The position numbers and the translations under genes were made by a program. The notes beneath the pieces were generated by a model. That model saw nothing but the letters and a program-made list of their open reading frames with translations. It ran no database searches and had not been told where the DNA came from. DNA of 64,000 bases. Source: Arthrobacter sp. DWC3. Its GTDB lineage: Bacteria; Actinomycetota; Actinomycetes; Actinomycetales; Micrococcaceae. Positions within the stretch are counted from its first letter, which is position 1; each line of letters opens with the position of its first letter. The stretch spans positions 496,001-560,000 of the forward strand of contig NZ_PJIP01000001.1 of NCBI RefSeq assembly GCF_002929375.1. Reading direction: 5' to 3'. Below, in pieces: positions 1-9,333 of the stretch.

Positions 1-1
1 G

Positions 2-3000
2 GCGGCGTCCCGGCTCGAGGAGCAGTCCGGGACCCGGGCGTCGTACGCCACGACGGCGAAAGAGGACTTCAAGGGCCGGTTCTCTGAGATCTTCCAGGCC
101 AACGCGACCACGGCGACCAGTGACGCTGCCGCTCTGGCGTCGGCGTTGCGGACGGTGGCCGGGTATGTGGGGCAGATGATCGACGCCGGCCATGAGGAAG
201 ATGATCGGCGGCGGGCGAACAACGAGTGGGTGCGCGAGCACAACGACCGCAACTGGCTCGAGCAAGGCTGGGACTCGGTGTTCGGTGAGGATCCCCGGCC
301 GAACATGGATCCGGGGCGGGCCCCGTCGTTCGAGGCCGCTTCGGCGTCCACGGGGTCCCGGCAGACCCCGGGCCCCGGCGGCGGCGGGTACGGGGGCGGG
401 ACGTCCTCGGCGCGGCCTGAGAACCTGCGCACCTTCGCGGCCAACACCCGGGGACTGGATGACGGGCTGGCCTCGGTGCCGGGCACCCTGCAGGGGCACC
501 TGTCCGATTTCGGGGCGGACTGCTCGTGGGGGTCCCTGGACGCGTCAGGGGTGCTGGCCGCGTATCGGGCGTTCCTGAGCGCGAACGAGCAGGACGCGGT
601 GTGGGCGGGAACGATCGCGGACGCGTTCGCCGCGGCTGGCGGCGAGGGCGCCGTGTCCACGGTCTCGGACGCGGCGTTGGGCGAGGCGCTGGCCGCGGCC
701 GGGGTCAGCGCATCCCGGTCGGCGCTGTCGATCGACCCGCCGGCCGCGGCGGGCGCGATGCCGACCAGCGGGTACGCGAATGATCCGGTGAACACCGCCA
801 CCGGGAACTTCATCGAACCCGAGACGGACCTCGGCTTCGCGGGGGCCGCGTCGAATCTGGTCCTCTCACGCATGTACAACTCCCTGCCCTCGGGCCTGGA
901 AGTGCCGGGGGTGTTCGGTCCGGGCTGGGCGTCGATCCTGGATCAGCAGCTGGTGCTCTCGGACGAGGGCGCCCGGTGGGTGCGGGCCGACGGCCGCGCC
1001 ATCGACTTCCCCCGCGCCGGCACCGGTTGGGCCCGCGCCGTAGGAGAGAACTACTGGCTGGTGAGCGAGAGCGCTACGGCCGTTGACTTCGCCGAGCTGG
1101 ACTCCCGGCCCGAGGGCGCAGACAAGGGCACGCCTGGTTTCTCCGAGCTGTTGGTGGTCCGCAACAACGAGGGCTGGTGGTGGGCTTTCAGTGCCGCCGG
1201 CGTCTGGCTGGGTGCCGGGTCCGGGCCCGGCCGCACCCTCTCCGTCCACCGTGAAACACCGGTCGACGCAACCGCTTTCACCGATGCCGATGTGTCCGGC
1301 GGCGTGTCTGCTGGTGGTGCGCCGCGGGCGACGCGCCTGTCGCATGTGCGGGGTCGGTTCCTGGACGTCGAGTACCTGGACGGCCGGGTGGTGGTGGTGC
1401 GGGCCTCGGACGGGCGCCGGGTGGAGTACGGGTACGACGACGCCGGTCGGCTGATCGGGGTGACGACCGAGGTCGGGACCCGGACGTACCGGTGGAACGA
1501 TGGCGGTTTGATCGACGCCGTGGTCTCCGCCGCGGGGGTCGTAGAGGCGGAGAACACGTACGACGAGCGGGGCCGGGTGGTCCGGCAGCTCACCCAGCAC
1601 GGGCGGCGGGTCCGGTTCGCGTACCTGCCCGGCCGGGTCACCGCCGTGTCCGACGAGGACGGCACCCGGTCCAACTCCTGGGTCGCCGACGGCAAGGGCC
1701 GTCTGGTCGGTGTCCTGGACTCCGAGGACCGGCGCCAGTCCATGGCCTACGACGCGCACGGGAACCTGGTGTCGTTGACCGAACGCGACGGGTCCGTGAC
1801 CGTCCACGCGTACGACGTCCGGGGGCGCAGGACCCGGACGGTGACCCCGGAGGGCGCGGATCTGACCTACGGGTGGGACGAGCACGACCGCCTGACCACC
1901 CTGGTCACCGCCACCGGCTCCGTGATCACCTACGCGTACGCCGACGACATCACCCGGGACCCGTCCGTGGTGCACGACCCGCTGGGCGGGCGGACCGAGC
2001 TGGAGTGGGTGGACGGGCTGCTGGTGCGGGTCACGGACCCGGCAGGAGTGAGTGTCGGGTTCGACTACGACAAGTACGGGGACCTGATCGCCACCCGCAA
2101 CGCCGTGGGCGATGTTGCCCGGATCATCCGCGACCGGGCGGGCCGCCCGGTGACGGCGGTCAGCCCGTCGGGGGCCCAGACCCGGTTCGCCTACGACGCC
2201 AGGGGTCTGCTGGTGCGCCGGGAGGACCCGGACGGGGCGGTGTGGGCGTTCGAGCACGACGCCGCCGGCCGGATGACTGCGTCCATCGCCCCCGACGGGG
2301 GCAGAACCGAACTCGAGTACGGTCCGACGGGGGACCTGGTCCGCACCACCGACCCACTCGGCCGAGTGGTGGAACGGGTAGTGGACGAGCTCGGGAATGT
2401 GACGGCGGCGGTCCTGCCCGACGGCGCCCGATGGGGGTTCACCCACGACAGCCTGTCCCGGCTGGTCGGGATCACGGACCCGGCCGGGCACGACTGGGCG
2501 CGCGAATACGACAAGGTCGGTGCGTTGAACGCGGTCGTGGACCCCACCGGGGTCCGCACCGACACGGCCACGGACCGGAAGGCCGGCACCGCGACGATCA
2601 CGGATGCGTTCGCGTCGGCGACCTACACGTTCGACGCGTACGGGCGCCCCACCAGGGTGACCGGCGCGGACGGGTCCGCGGAGCTCATCACGTATGACGC
2701 GGCGGGGAATCCGGTGGAGTTCCTCGACGGAGAGGGCGGCCTCACGGTCCTGGGCCGCGACACGGCCGGGAAGATCACCTCCATCACCTCCCCGACGGGG
2801 GCGGTGACCCGGTACGAGTACGACGCGTGCGGGCGTCCATGGAGGACGACCGATCCGACCGGCGCGGTCACCGAACTCGCCTACGACGCCGACCAGAAGG
2901 TCACGGCCCGGACCCTGCCCACCGGGGAGGTCGAGACCTTCACCTACGACGCCTGCGGCAGGCTGATCCTGCGCCGTACCCCCGGCAATGGAGTCTCCCG

Positions 3001-5887
3001 GTACGCGTACGACGCATGCGGGCGGCTCACCTTCTCGCAGGACGCCTGGTACGGGACCCGCCGCTTCACCTACAACCAGGCCGGCGAACTGACCTCGACC
3101 ACCAACGGCGTCGGCGGGAAGACGTACTTCGACTACGACACCAGGGGCCGGCTGGTGAAGGTCACCGACCCGCTGGGCGGGGTCACGACCCGCACCTACA
3201 CCGCCACCGATCAGGTTTCCTCGGTCACGGACCCGCTGGGCCGGGTCACCACCGCCACGTACGATCCGGCCGGCAGGATCCTGTCCCAGACCGACCCCGA
3301 GGGCCACACCACCACCTGGACGTACGACGCCACCGGCCAGGAGACCAGCACGTCCGTCGACGGACGGCTCGTCGCCTCCGTGGAGCGGGACATCATGAAC
3401 CGGCGGGTGGTCATCACCGACCACACCGCGACCACCGGAGCCGGGACAGGCGCTGATGGACTCACGGTCGAGCATGAACTCGGCTTCGACCGGTGCGGCC
3501 GCCTCACCCACCGCACCCGTGGCGGTGCCGGTGGTGGCACCCTGTCCTGGGCGTACGACGCCGACGGGCACCGGACCGCGTTCACCGACGCCACCGGCAC
3601 GACCACCACCTACACCCGCGACAGTGCAGGACGCCTCACCACCGTCACCAACCCCCTGTTGGGTGACGCGGTGTTCACCCACGATGCGTCCGGGCGCCTC
3701 ACCGGCGTCACCGCCGGAAACAACACCCAGGAATGGGCCTACCGGGGCGGGAACCTCGCCGAACACACCCGCACCATCTCCTCCACCCATCCTCGCGGCG
3801 CGACCCCCACGGACGGCACCGGCACTACAGGTGGGACGGATGTGACGCTGATCGGTCGGGACGACGACGGCCGGATCATCGCCCTGACCCGCGCCGGCAC
3901 GACCACCCGCTACGGGTACGACGACGCCGGACAAATGATTACCGCCGTCACCACCGCCGTCACCACCGCGGTCGGTGACCTGACCGGTGGCTCCGAAGCG
4001 CCGGCCGAATCGGTCACGTCGGAGTGGCAGTACGACGCCGGGGGACGCCTGCTCCGCGAGACCACGCCGACCGGGTTGAGGGTGTTCGACTACGACGCCG
4101 CGGGGCAACTCCTCACGATCACCGGCGAGGACGGTACCCGGACGGAGTTCGTCCACGACGGGCTGGGCCGGCGAACCCGGCTCATCAACGCCGACGGGTC
4201 CTGGACCGAGTACGCGTGGGGTCCCACCGGGCACCTGACGTCCACCTGCGAGCGAACCCCCGACGGGACCGAAGCCTCCCGCCACGAACTGTGGATCGAC
4301 GCCCTCGGCGAACTCGCCGGCATCGACGGTACCGGCCTGTGGTGGGACTCCGCCAACCCCGTCCCCACCCTCACCAACATCACCTCAACCCGTGACGGCT
4401 CGGGTGGCGGGCAGGTCCTGTCCCTGCCCGGTGGTGTCACCGGCATCGGGGATGCCTGGATCGCATCGGGCTGGCGCGCCGCCCGCCCCACCGACCAGAC
4501 CGACCCCTGGGCCGTCCTCGGCACCCCCACCCTCCCCGAACCCATACCCGGCGGATCGTCCGACGGGACGACCGACGCGGCAGGAGGCGTAGGTTCCGCG
4601 GGGACGACCGGTGGCTTGGGTGTTGCTGCCGGGCTGGCAGGTGGGCTCCCTGCGGGTGTCAGCCTGACCGGTCACGGCGGTGTGGACATCGCGGGCCTGG
4701 AATGGCTCGGAGCCAGGGCCTACGACCCCACGACCCGGGGGTTCCTGTCCACGGACCCGCTGGCGCCCGTTCTGGGCGCGGGCTGGGACGGCAACCCCTA
4801 CGCCTACGCGGGTAACAACCCGCTCAACACCACCGACCCCACGGGCCTGCGGCCTCTCACCGACGGCGAACTCAAGGCCTACGACGGCTCCAGCCGTGGA
4901 GCCATGGCCGCAGCCGGCGACTGGCTCGGCGACAACTGGGAATACCTGGCCGGCGGCGCGATGGTCATCGCCGGCGGCGTGCTCATCGCCACCGGCGTCG
5001 GAGGGCCCGTAGGAATGGCTCTCATCGGTGCTGGCGCCGATACGATCATCCAGAAGGCCACCACCGGCGAAGTCGACTGGGGTCGTGTCGCCTTCACGGG
5101 AGTGGTTGGCGTGGTAGCAGGGCCACTCGCCGGGCGCATGAGCAGTGCTCTCACGTCGGGGTTGGGACGTGCAGGGGCGGCCCTGAGTACCCGCGCGCTA
5201 CCGGCACTGGGGCGTGCGGGTTCGGCGCTGGTTGCGGGTGCGGGTAGGGCTGGGACGGCCATTGCAGGCGTCGGTACACGTGCGGGTTCGGCAGTGGTTG
5301 CGGGTGCGGGTAGGGCTGGGACGGCCATTGCAGGCGTCGGTACACGTGTCGGCACTGCAGTGACCTCCGGCGTTTCCCGCGTCAGTGCGGGCGCTGGAAC
5401 CTACTGGTCGCAACTGCCCCTGCGGCAGATGGGTATGGCCGCCGCCACGAATGGCGTTTCCGGAAGCGCGAGCAACACGGGAATGTACTACCTGACCACA
5501 CCGCAAGCGAACTGGTCTGCGGAAGGTGCACTCGGGGCGGGTGCCAACGGTTTCGTCAGCGGCGCGTTGTCTTCCCAAGGGGGGTACCTGACCAGCTTGA
5601 TGTCGGGCCGTGCGGCGCTCGCGACACAGTATGTCATCGGTGGAGGAGCATCCGTAGCTGGAGGCTACGTCGATCGAGTCTTCACCGGAGAAGGATATGA
5701 CCCCCTCGAGATGGGATTCGATGCAGTCGGAGGGGCGGCTCTCTCGCATTTCCCGGGAGCATCCGATCTGGAGTCCAATCCCGGATGGGGGACGCACTCC
5801 TTCGCTGCATATGCCGGGGCCCATACTGGGGCTATCGTGGAGAGCGTGAAATTCGTAGCCGAAGAGACCGACATGGCGCCATGGTGA
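2..5887 (+). CDS. RHS/YD-repeat polymorphic toxin-like effector (5' partial)
   Basis: Large secreted RHS effector; the frame is open to the left edge, so the TTG at 146 is not the true start. By alignment with the hydrolase effector at 13.7 kb the real start should lie only about 18 codons outside the window. Order: a helical N-terminal region (to about nt 480), a CSWG-containing segment, a DUF6531-like start of the RHS core (DPVNTATGNF, nt 782 on), then more than twenty YD repeats ending in the RHS core signature NPYAYAGNNP...DPTGL at 4835-4849. The following 345 residues are the variable tip: a Gly/Ala-rich hydrophobic segment (WEYLAGGAMVIAGGVLIATG), a duplicated 22-residue unit and a less G+C-rich end. 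No signal peptide is visible in the part present. I recognise no toxin fold in the tip. Its stop codon lies inside the next gene's start, typical of a toxin-immunity pair. Function as an interbacterial toxin is inferred. Confidence 0.9.
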   Translation, partial: AASRLEEQSGTRASYATTAKEDFKGRFSEIFQANATTATSDAAALASALRTVAGYVGQMIDAGHEEDDRRRANNEWVREHNDRNWLEQGWDSVFGEDPRPNMDPGRAPSFEAASASTGSRQTPGPGGGGYGGGTSSARPENLRTFAANTRGLDDGLASVPGTLQGHLSDFGADCSWGSLDASGVLAAYRAFLSANEQDAVWAGTIADAFAAAGGEGAVSTVSDAALGEALAAAGVSASRSALSIDPPAAAGAMPTSGYANDPVNTATGNFIEPETDLGFAGAASNLVLSRMYNSLPSGLEVPGVFGPGWASILDQQLVLSDEGARWVRADGRAIDFPRAGTGWARAVGENYWLVSESATAVDFAELDSRPEGADKGTPGFSELLVVRNNEGWWWAFSAAGVWLGAGSGPGRTLSVHRETPVDATAFTDADVSGGVSAGGAPRATRLSHVRGRFLDVEYLDGRVVVVRASDGRRVEYGYDDAGRLIGVTTEVGTRTYRWNDGGLIDAVVSAAGVVEAENTYDERGRVVRQLTQHGRRVRFAYLPGRVTAVSDEDGTRSNSWVADGKGRLVGVLDSEDRRQSMAYDAHGNLVSLTERDGSVTVHAYDVRGRRTRTVTPEGADLTYGWDEHDRLTTLVTATGSVITYAYADDITRDPSVVHDPLGGRTELEWVDGLLVRVTDPAGVSVGFDYDKYGDLIATRNAVGDVARIIRDRAGRPVTAVSPSGAQTRFAYDARGLLVRREDPDGAVWAFEHDAAGRMTASIAPDGGRTELEYGPTGDLVRTTDPLGRVVERVVDELGNVTAAVLPDGARWGFTHDSLSRLVGITDPAGHDWAREYDKVGALNAVVDPTGVRTDTATDRKAGTATITDAFASATYTFDAYGRPTRVTGADGSAELITYDAAGNPVEFLDGEGGLTVLGRDTAGKITSITSPTGAVTRYEYDACGRPWRTTDPTGAVTELAYDADQKVTARTLPTGEVETFTYDACGRLILRRTPGNGVSRYAYDACGRLTFSQDAWYGTRRFTYNQAGELTSTTNGVGGKTYFDYDTRGRLVKVTDPLGGVTTRTYTATDQVSSVTDPLGRVTTATYDPAGRILSQTDPEGHTTTWTYDATGQETSTSVDGRLVASVERDIMNRRVVITDHTATTGAGTGADGLTVEHELGFDRCGRLTHRTRGGAGGGTLSWAYDADGHRTAFTDATGTTTTYTRDSAGRLTTVTNPLLGDAVFTHDASGRLTGVTAGNNTQEWAYRGGNLAEHTRTISSTHPRGATPTDGTGTTGGTDVTLIGRDDDGRIIALTRAGTTTRYGYDDAGQMITAVTTAVTTAVGDLTGGSEAPAESVTSEWQYDAGGRLLRETTPTGLRVFDYDAAGQLLTITGEDGTRTEFVHDGLGRRTRLINADGSWTEYAWGPTGHLTSTCERTPDGTEASRHELWIDALGELAGIDGTGLWWDSANPVPTLTNITSTRDGSGGGQVLSLPGGVTGIGDAWIASGWRAARPTDQTDPWAVLGTPTLPEPIPGGSSDGTTDAAGGVGSAGTTGGLGVAAGLAGGLPAGVSLTGHGGVDIAGLEWLGARAYDPTTRGFLSTDPLAPVLGAGWDGNPYAYAGNNPLNTTDPTGLRPLTDGELKAYDGSSRGAMAAAGDWLGDNWEYLAGGAMVIAGGVLIATGVGGPVGMALIGAGADTIIQKATTGEVDWGRVAFTGVVGVVAGPLAGRMSSALTSGLGRAGAALSTRALPALGRAGSALVAGAGRAGTAIAGVGTRAGSAVVAGAGRAGTAIAGVGTRVGTAVTSGVSRVSAGAGTYWSQLPLRQMGMAAATNGVSGSASNTGMYYLTTPQANWSAEGALGAGANGFVSGALSSQGGYLTSLMSGRAALATQYVIGGGASVAGGYVDRVFTGEGYDPLEMGFDAVGGAALSHFPGASDLESNPGWGTHSFAAYAGAHTGAIVESVKFVAEETDMAPW
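5213..5344 (+). repeat. 66-bp tandem duplication in the RHS tip
   Basis: Two adjacent 66-bp units (5213-5278 and 5279-5344), nearly identical, encode two copies of a 22-residue Ala/Gly/Thr-rich stretch (RAGSALVAGAGRAG...VGT). The reading frame is kept. The units lie in the variable C-terminal tip, not in the YD-repeat shell. Confidence 0.9.
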
Positions 5888-6303
5888 GCGATGGCGTAAG
5901 TCCTGGTGCAAGGGATGAACCCGTGCCTCAAGGATTCACCGAGCAAGATCTCCGGCTCGGGCGGAAAGCCTCCAATATCATCGACAAGCTTTGCATTGTT
6001 GCGTTGTTCGCGTGCCTGGGAATGGCTGTGTTCGTCTTCCTGAATGTTCCGTTGGACACTCGGATGCCCTACAGCGGGAGATTCGGCAGAAATGGCATTC
6101 CGGCGCCGATCGCGATGCTCCCCGCGCTCGTAGTCCTCGTGGGTTTTTGGAGGTCCGGGAGGAAGCCTAATGCGCATCACATGCGTAGCGGATCGCGCGT
6201 CGGGTTGTATGTCATCGGCACGGCGGTCATCGTTGCCTGCGTTGTGTTCCAGTGGAACTTCGCCGAAGCGATCCTGACCGAAGGTGGTTTCCTGTCCAGG
6301 TAA
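5881..6303 (+). CDS. Small three-helix membrane protein, candidate immunity protein of the RHS effector
   Basis: 140 residues starting at ATG 5881, which overlaps the RHS stop TGA (5885-5887) by seven bases, so translation is probably coupled. A longer in-frame start at 5785 would lie deep in the RHS gene and is less likely. Three hydrophobic helices are visible (around LCIVALFACLGMAVF, IAMLPALVVLVGF and YVIGTAVIVACVVF) with a charged N-terminus. The base composition is less G+C-rich than the flanks, as is the preceding RHS tip. I recognise no family. Position, coupling and membrane topology suggest an immunity protein against the RHS tip. That role is inference; a stand-alone membrane protein is the alternative. 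Confidence 0.7.
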   Translation: MVSDGVSPGARDEPVPQGFTEQDLRLGRKASNIIDKLCIVALFACLGMAVFVFLNVPLDTRMPYSGRFGRNGIPAPIAMLPALVVLVGFWRSGRKPNAHHMRSGSRVGLYVIGTAVIVACVVFQWNFAEAILTEGGFLSR

Positions 6304-6409
6304 CTCGTCGTGGGTTGATGATCGCGAGAGAATCAACGGCCGTGCGTGGAATCTCCGACACGCACCATCCCGGGAGCGCCCGGAGAAGGTCGTCGAATAG
6401 GGTCGAATA

Positions 6410-7057
6410 ATGGTCTCCAAAACAATGTCACCCCAGAAATCCACGGGCCGCACGGCCGCCGGCGTCGCGCTTGCCCTGTCGGCTGTGTTCGCGCTGTCGT
6501 CCTGTGCCGCTGCCGCCGAGCAGCCACCGCAGTCGCAGGCGTCCACGGAAGCGGTGGAAGCACCCACTCCGGAAGCTGTCTGGCCGGACGGCGAGGAGCA
6601 GGGGACGCTGGCGAACCCCTACAGCATCGGTGAGGAGATCACCGACGGCGACTGGTCGCTCACGATCGACAGCGTCGACCTCGATGCCAACGCGGAAATC
6701 GCAGCGCTGGACACCGCCCTTTCGAAGGTTGCCCCGGACCCCGGCAAGACATGGGTGACGTTCATGGCCACCTGGACCTACAACGGCATTGAGCCCGCGG
6801 AGGGAGGTACCCAGTTCTCGATGGTGAACAAGGACTGGAAGGGTGTGGACGATCTCGACAACGAGTACGTCAGCACCTTCAACAACGTCTCCACCATGAC
6901 GGAGGACGAGACGACGGCGCCTCCCGCAGAAAAGGGATTCACCGTCACCGAACAGGTGATCATGCAGATGCCGGTGGAGCACGCGAACACTTCCAGCATG
7001 ATCACCGCGAGATTCAACTCCGCCGACTACAACCGCTTCCTCATCGAGCTCACGTAG
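6410..7057 (+). CDS. Secreted lipoprotein of unknown function
   Basis: 215 residues with a lipoprotein signal: basic start, hydrophobic AGVALALSAVFALSSC and lipobox cysteine near residue 32, followed by a Gln/Pro/Glu-rich linker. The mature part has alternating beta-type sequence with a segment reading DGDWSLTIDSVDLDAN, resembling the immunoglobulin-like DUF4352 group of actinobacterial lipoproteins; this is only a resemblance. ATG 6425 is an alternative start. It lies about 100 bp after the membrane gene in the same direction, so it could belong to the RHS effector locus (second immunity factor) or be independent. No catalytic motif is seen. Confidence 0.65.
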   Translation: MVSKTMSPQKSTGRTAAGVALALSAVFALSSCAAAAEQPPQSQASTEAVEAPTPEAVWPDGEEQGTLANPYSIGEEITDGDWSLTIDSVDLDANAEIAALDTALSKVAPDPGKTWVTFMATWTYNGIEPAEGGTQFSMVNKDWKGVDDLDNEYVSTFNNVSTMTEDETTAPPAEKGFTVTEQVIMQMPVEHANTSSMITARFNSADYNRFLIELT

Positions 7058-7131
7058 CTCCGGAGCCTTCGTGATCGCACTCGGCGATCCGACCCGGGCG
7101 TAGGGTGAAAGCTGGACGAAAGGAGCACTCC

Positions 7132-7899
7132 ATGAAGAAGATCCTCATGGTTCTGACCAGCGTTTCCGAGATCGGCGATACGGGGGAGAGGACCGGCTAC
7201 AACGTGGCCGAGGCCGCGCACCCCTGGAAGGTGTTCAAGGATTCCGGGCACTTCGTCGACTTCGCCTCCATCCAAGGCGGACAGCCCCCGCGCGACGAGG
7301 TGGACACCACGGACCCTGTCCAGGTCGCCTTCACAGAGGACGAGACCACGCGCGCCGGTCTCTACAACACGGCCCGGGTCGACGTCGTCGATGCCGCCCA
7401 GTACGACGCCGTCTACCTCGTGGGCGGTCACGGCACCATGTGGGACTTCCCGGACAGCGAGGGCCTGCAGAAGCTGGTGGCCGGCGTGTACGACGCCGGG
7501 GGCCTGGTGGGCGCGGTCTGCCACGGACCCGCCGGTCTCGTGAACGTGGAACTCGAGAACGGCTTCCGCCTCGTCGAGGGCCGCAGGGTGGCCGCCTTCA
7601 CCAATGACGAGGAGGTCGCCGCGGGAAAGGACAAGGTCATCCCCTTCTTCCTCGCGGATCGGCTCGAGGAGCAGGGCGCCACCCACATCCCTGCCGATGT
7701 CTTCGAGGAACAGGTGGTGGTCGACGACCGGCTGGTGACCGGCCAGAACCCGGCGTCGGCGGCCGGCGTGGCCAAGGAGATGGAGAAGCTCTTCGCCACG
7801 GTCATCCACCAGGAGAAGGCCGAGGAGCAGCAGGAGGCGGAAGCGCTGCGCGCCGAGAAGGACGCTCTCAAAGCGGCTGCGGCGGGTGACGAGGAGTAA
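7132..7899 (+). CDS. DJ-1/PfpI family protein (type 1 glutamine amidotransferase-like, Hsp31 type)
   Basis: 255 residues from ATG 7132, chosen because AAGGAG sits just upstream; the in-frame start at 7105 lacks this. The DJ-1/PfpI fold is indicated by YDAVYLVGGHGTMWDF and the nucleophile elbow GAVCHGPAG (Cys130-His131). The spacing fits the Hsp31/HchA-like branch, which includes glyoxalase III and protein-repair enzymes acting on methylglyoxal adducts. The C-terminus carries a charged helical tail rich in Glu and Lys. The gene is alone between a lipoprotein gene and a strong hairpin at 7914. The exact substrate cannot be read from sequence. Confidence 0.85.
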   Translation: MKKILMVLTSVSEIGDTGERTGYNVAEAAHPWKVFKDSGHFVDFASIQGGQPPRDEVDTTDPVQVAFTEDETTRAGLYNTARVDVVDAAQYDAVYLVGGHGTMWDFPDSEGLQKLVAGVYDAGGLVGAVCHGPAGLVNVELENGFRLVEGRRVAAFTNDEEVAAGKDKVIPFFLADRLEEQGATHIPADVFEEQVVVDDRLVTGQNPASAAGVAKEMEKLFATVIHQEKAEEQQEAEALRAEKDALKAAAAGDEE

Positions 7900-7913
7900 C
7901 AAGGACCGATGGA

Positions 7914-7959
7914 CTCGTCGGGGGAGCCGAGGCGTCCGCTCCGTGGCTCCCCCGACGAG
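7914..7959. terminator. Bidirectional hairpin terminator
   Basis: Perfect 15-bp inverted repeat CTCGTCGGGGGAGCC with its complement, 16-nt loop, just after the DJ-1 gene and before the end of the convergent ABC remnant. No U-tract, as is common in high-G+C actinobacteria. Confidence 0.8.
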
Positions 7960-7991
7960 GGTTCGGGCTCCGGCCGGGCCGGAGGGGACGG

Positions 7992-8427
7992 TCAGGCGTC
8001 CCGCTTCTTGACCGCCACCAGGGCCGCCGTCAGAAGGACCAGTGCCCAGGCGGCCATCGCGAGTCCGCCCGCGAGGGGCGTGAGCGCACCGTCGGCCGTA
8101 GTGACGGACACCATCGCGAGGCCGGTCCGCTTCTTCGCGACCGGACCGAGGCCCGTGAGTTCGATGACCTCCTTGACCCGGCTGTTCGGGATGCCGTGCG
8201 TGGCGGCCATGGCGCGGAGGTGGTTGTACGCGGAGCGCTTGGTGTGCACGGCCTTCGCGTCGAGCAGCGCACCCACGTCGCGGAGCGGCGCCCGGTGCTG
8301 CGCGTAGGGCTGCCCGTTCACCGTGACACGGCCTCCGCTGGGGTTGTCGAGGCCCACGATCATGCGCATGGTGGTCGACTTGCCGGCGCCGTTCGGGCCG
8401 AGGAAGCCCGTCACCCTGCCGGGCTGC
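7992..8427 (-). pseudogene. ABC transporter scar: ATPase N-part fused to a permease C-terminus
   Basis: The reading frame starts with the end of an ABC ATPase first strand and an intact Walker A (GPNGAGKST), continues through a drug-exporter-type ATPase up to ELTGLGPVAKKRTG, then jumps directly to AMVSVTTADGALTPLAGG and a final membrane helix ending VAVKKRDA, which reads like a permease C-terminus. The signature motif, Walker B and most of the permease are missing, consistent with one internal deletion joining two adjacent genes. Upstream the frame is closed by a TGA about seven codons before the homology, so the ATPase N-terminus is lost too. The GTG at 8414 could give a 140-residue product but it should have no transport function. 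Confidence 0.8.
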
Positions 8428-8452
8428 CGTCTTCAGAGCCCGGAAGTCCTCC

Positions 8453-9238
8453 TCAGGGCGTGGGGTCGTCCTTTGCCGCCTGTTCTTTCTGGATGATGCC
8501 GCCGGCGATGACGCTCGCGCGTGCGAGGACGTCGCGCTGGGCCGGGTTGTAGAGGGCCATGATCGATTCCACGACCGTGTTCTGCGTCGTCTCGAGGCTC
8601 TTCGACAGGTGCTTCCCCGGGTCCGTGACCCACGGATAATCCCTGATGGCGCGTGCGATGACGGGTGCGTAGCGTTCCGCGAGTTCGGCGCGTGCTGTCT
8701 CGTCGGCGTCAGGGGGCAGCGCGTCGAATTCCTTGCTCGCCGACTCGGGATCCGCCCGGACCATGTCGCGTAGATCCTGCATCGCGTCGTCGTCGTACAG
8801 CTGGGAGTAGATCAGCATCAGCGACTGATCCGGCTTGGACAGCTGGGGTGCCACGTCCTCGAATCCTGCCGGGACGCCCGTCACCGAGGATCCCTGGAGG
8901 ATCGCCTGGATCTCGGCCCTGGCGCGCTGCAACCTCTCGATGCTCACCGCGAGGTCCGCGTCGATGGCTCTCAACGCCTCGAACGACGAATCGCCCTCGA
9001 GGGCCACCTCGTCGATCTGGTCCAGCGGGACGCCGAGATCCCGCAGGCGCCGTATCTTCAGCAGCCGGACGAGGTGCCTGACCTGGTACTGCTTGTAGCC
9101 GTTGGGCATCCTGTCCGGCTGCTCGAGGAGCCCGACCCGATGGTAGTGACGGACGGTGTTCACCGTCGTCCCGGCCAGTTCGGCGATTCCCTGGGTGCTC
9201 CAGGCCATGTCCGCCAGTCCTTCCTCGTTCTGCGTCAC
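8453..9238 (-). CDS. MerR family transcriptional regulator
   Basis: 261 residues. A MerR-type winged helix is at the N-terminus: TQGIAELAGTTVNTVRHYHR (helix-turn-helix), then GLLEQPDRMPNGYKQY and LRDLGVPLDQI, followed by a dimerisation coiled coil (IERLQRARAEIQAIL) and a roughly 140-residue C-terminal domain of unrecognised type that probably senses a ligand. The start could also be Met11 (MAWSTQ), closer to the usual MerR N-terminus. It sits just upstream of, and in the same direction as, the ABC-transporter remnant, so it may once have controlled a drug exporter that is now deleted. The C-terminus shows no metal-binding cysteines. Confidence 0.85.
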   Translation of the reverse strand: MTQNEEGLADMAWSTQGIAELAGTTVNTVRHYHRVGLLEQPDRMPNGYKQYQVRHLVRLLKIRRLRDLGVPLDQIDEVALEGDSSFEALRAIDADLAVSIERLQRARAEIQAILQGSSVTGVPAGFEDVAPQLSKPDQSLMLIYSQLYDDDAMQDLRDMVRADPESASKEFDALPPDADETARAELAERYAPVIARAIRDYPWVTDPGKHLSKSLETTQNTVVESIMALYNPAQRDVLARASVIAGGIIQKEQAAKDDPTP

Positions 9239-9333
9239 CGGTCCGCTCGGCAGGTAGCTGCTGTCCGTCGATCGGCCTTCCGGAAGAGAACCTCATGGTC
9301 CCACCGAAGGGTCGCGGGGTCACGGGATGCCCA

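Noticed and set aside
866-4285. Long open frame of 1139 codons on the minus strand of the RHS gene
   Set aside because: High-G+C antisense shadow; Pro/Gly/Arg-rich product without domains, and the sense strand is a clear RHS protein.
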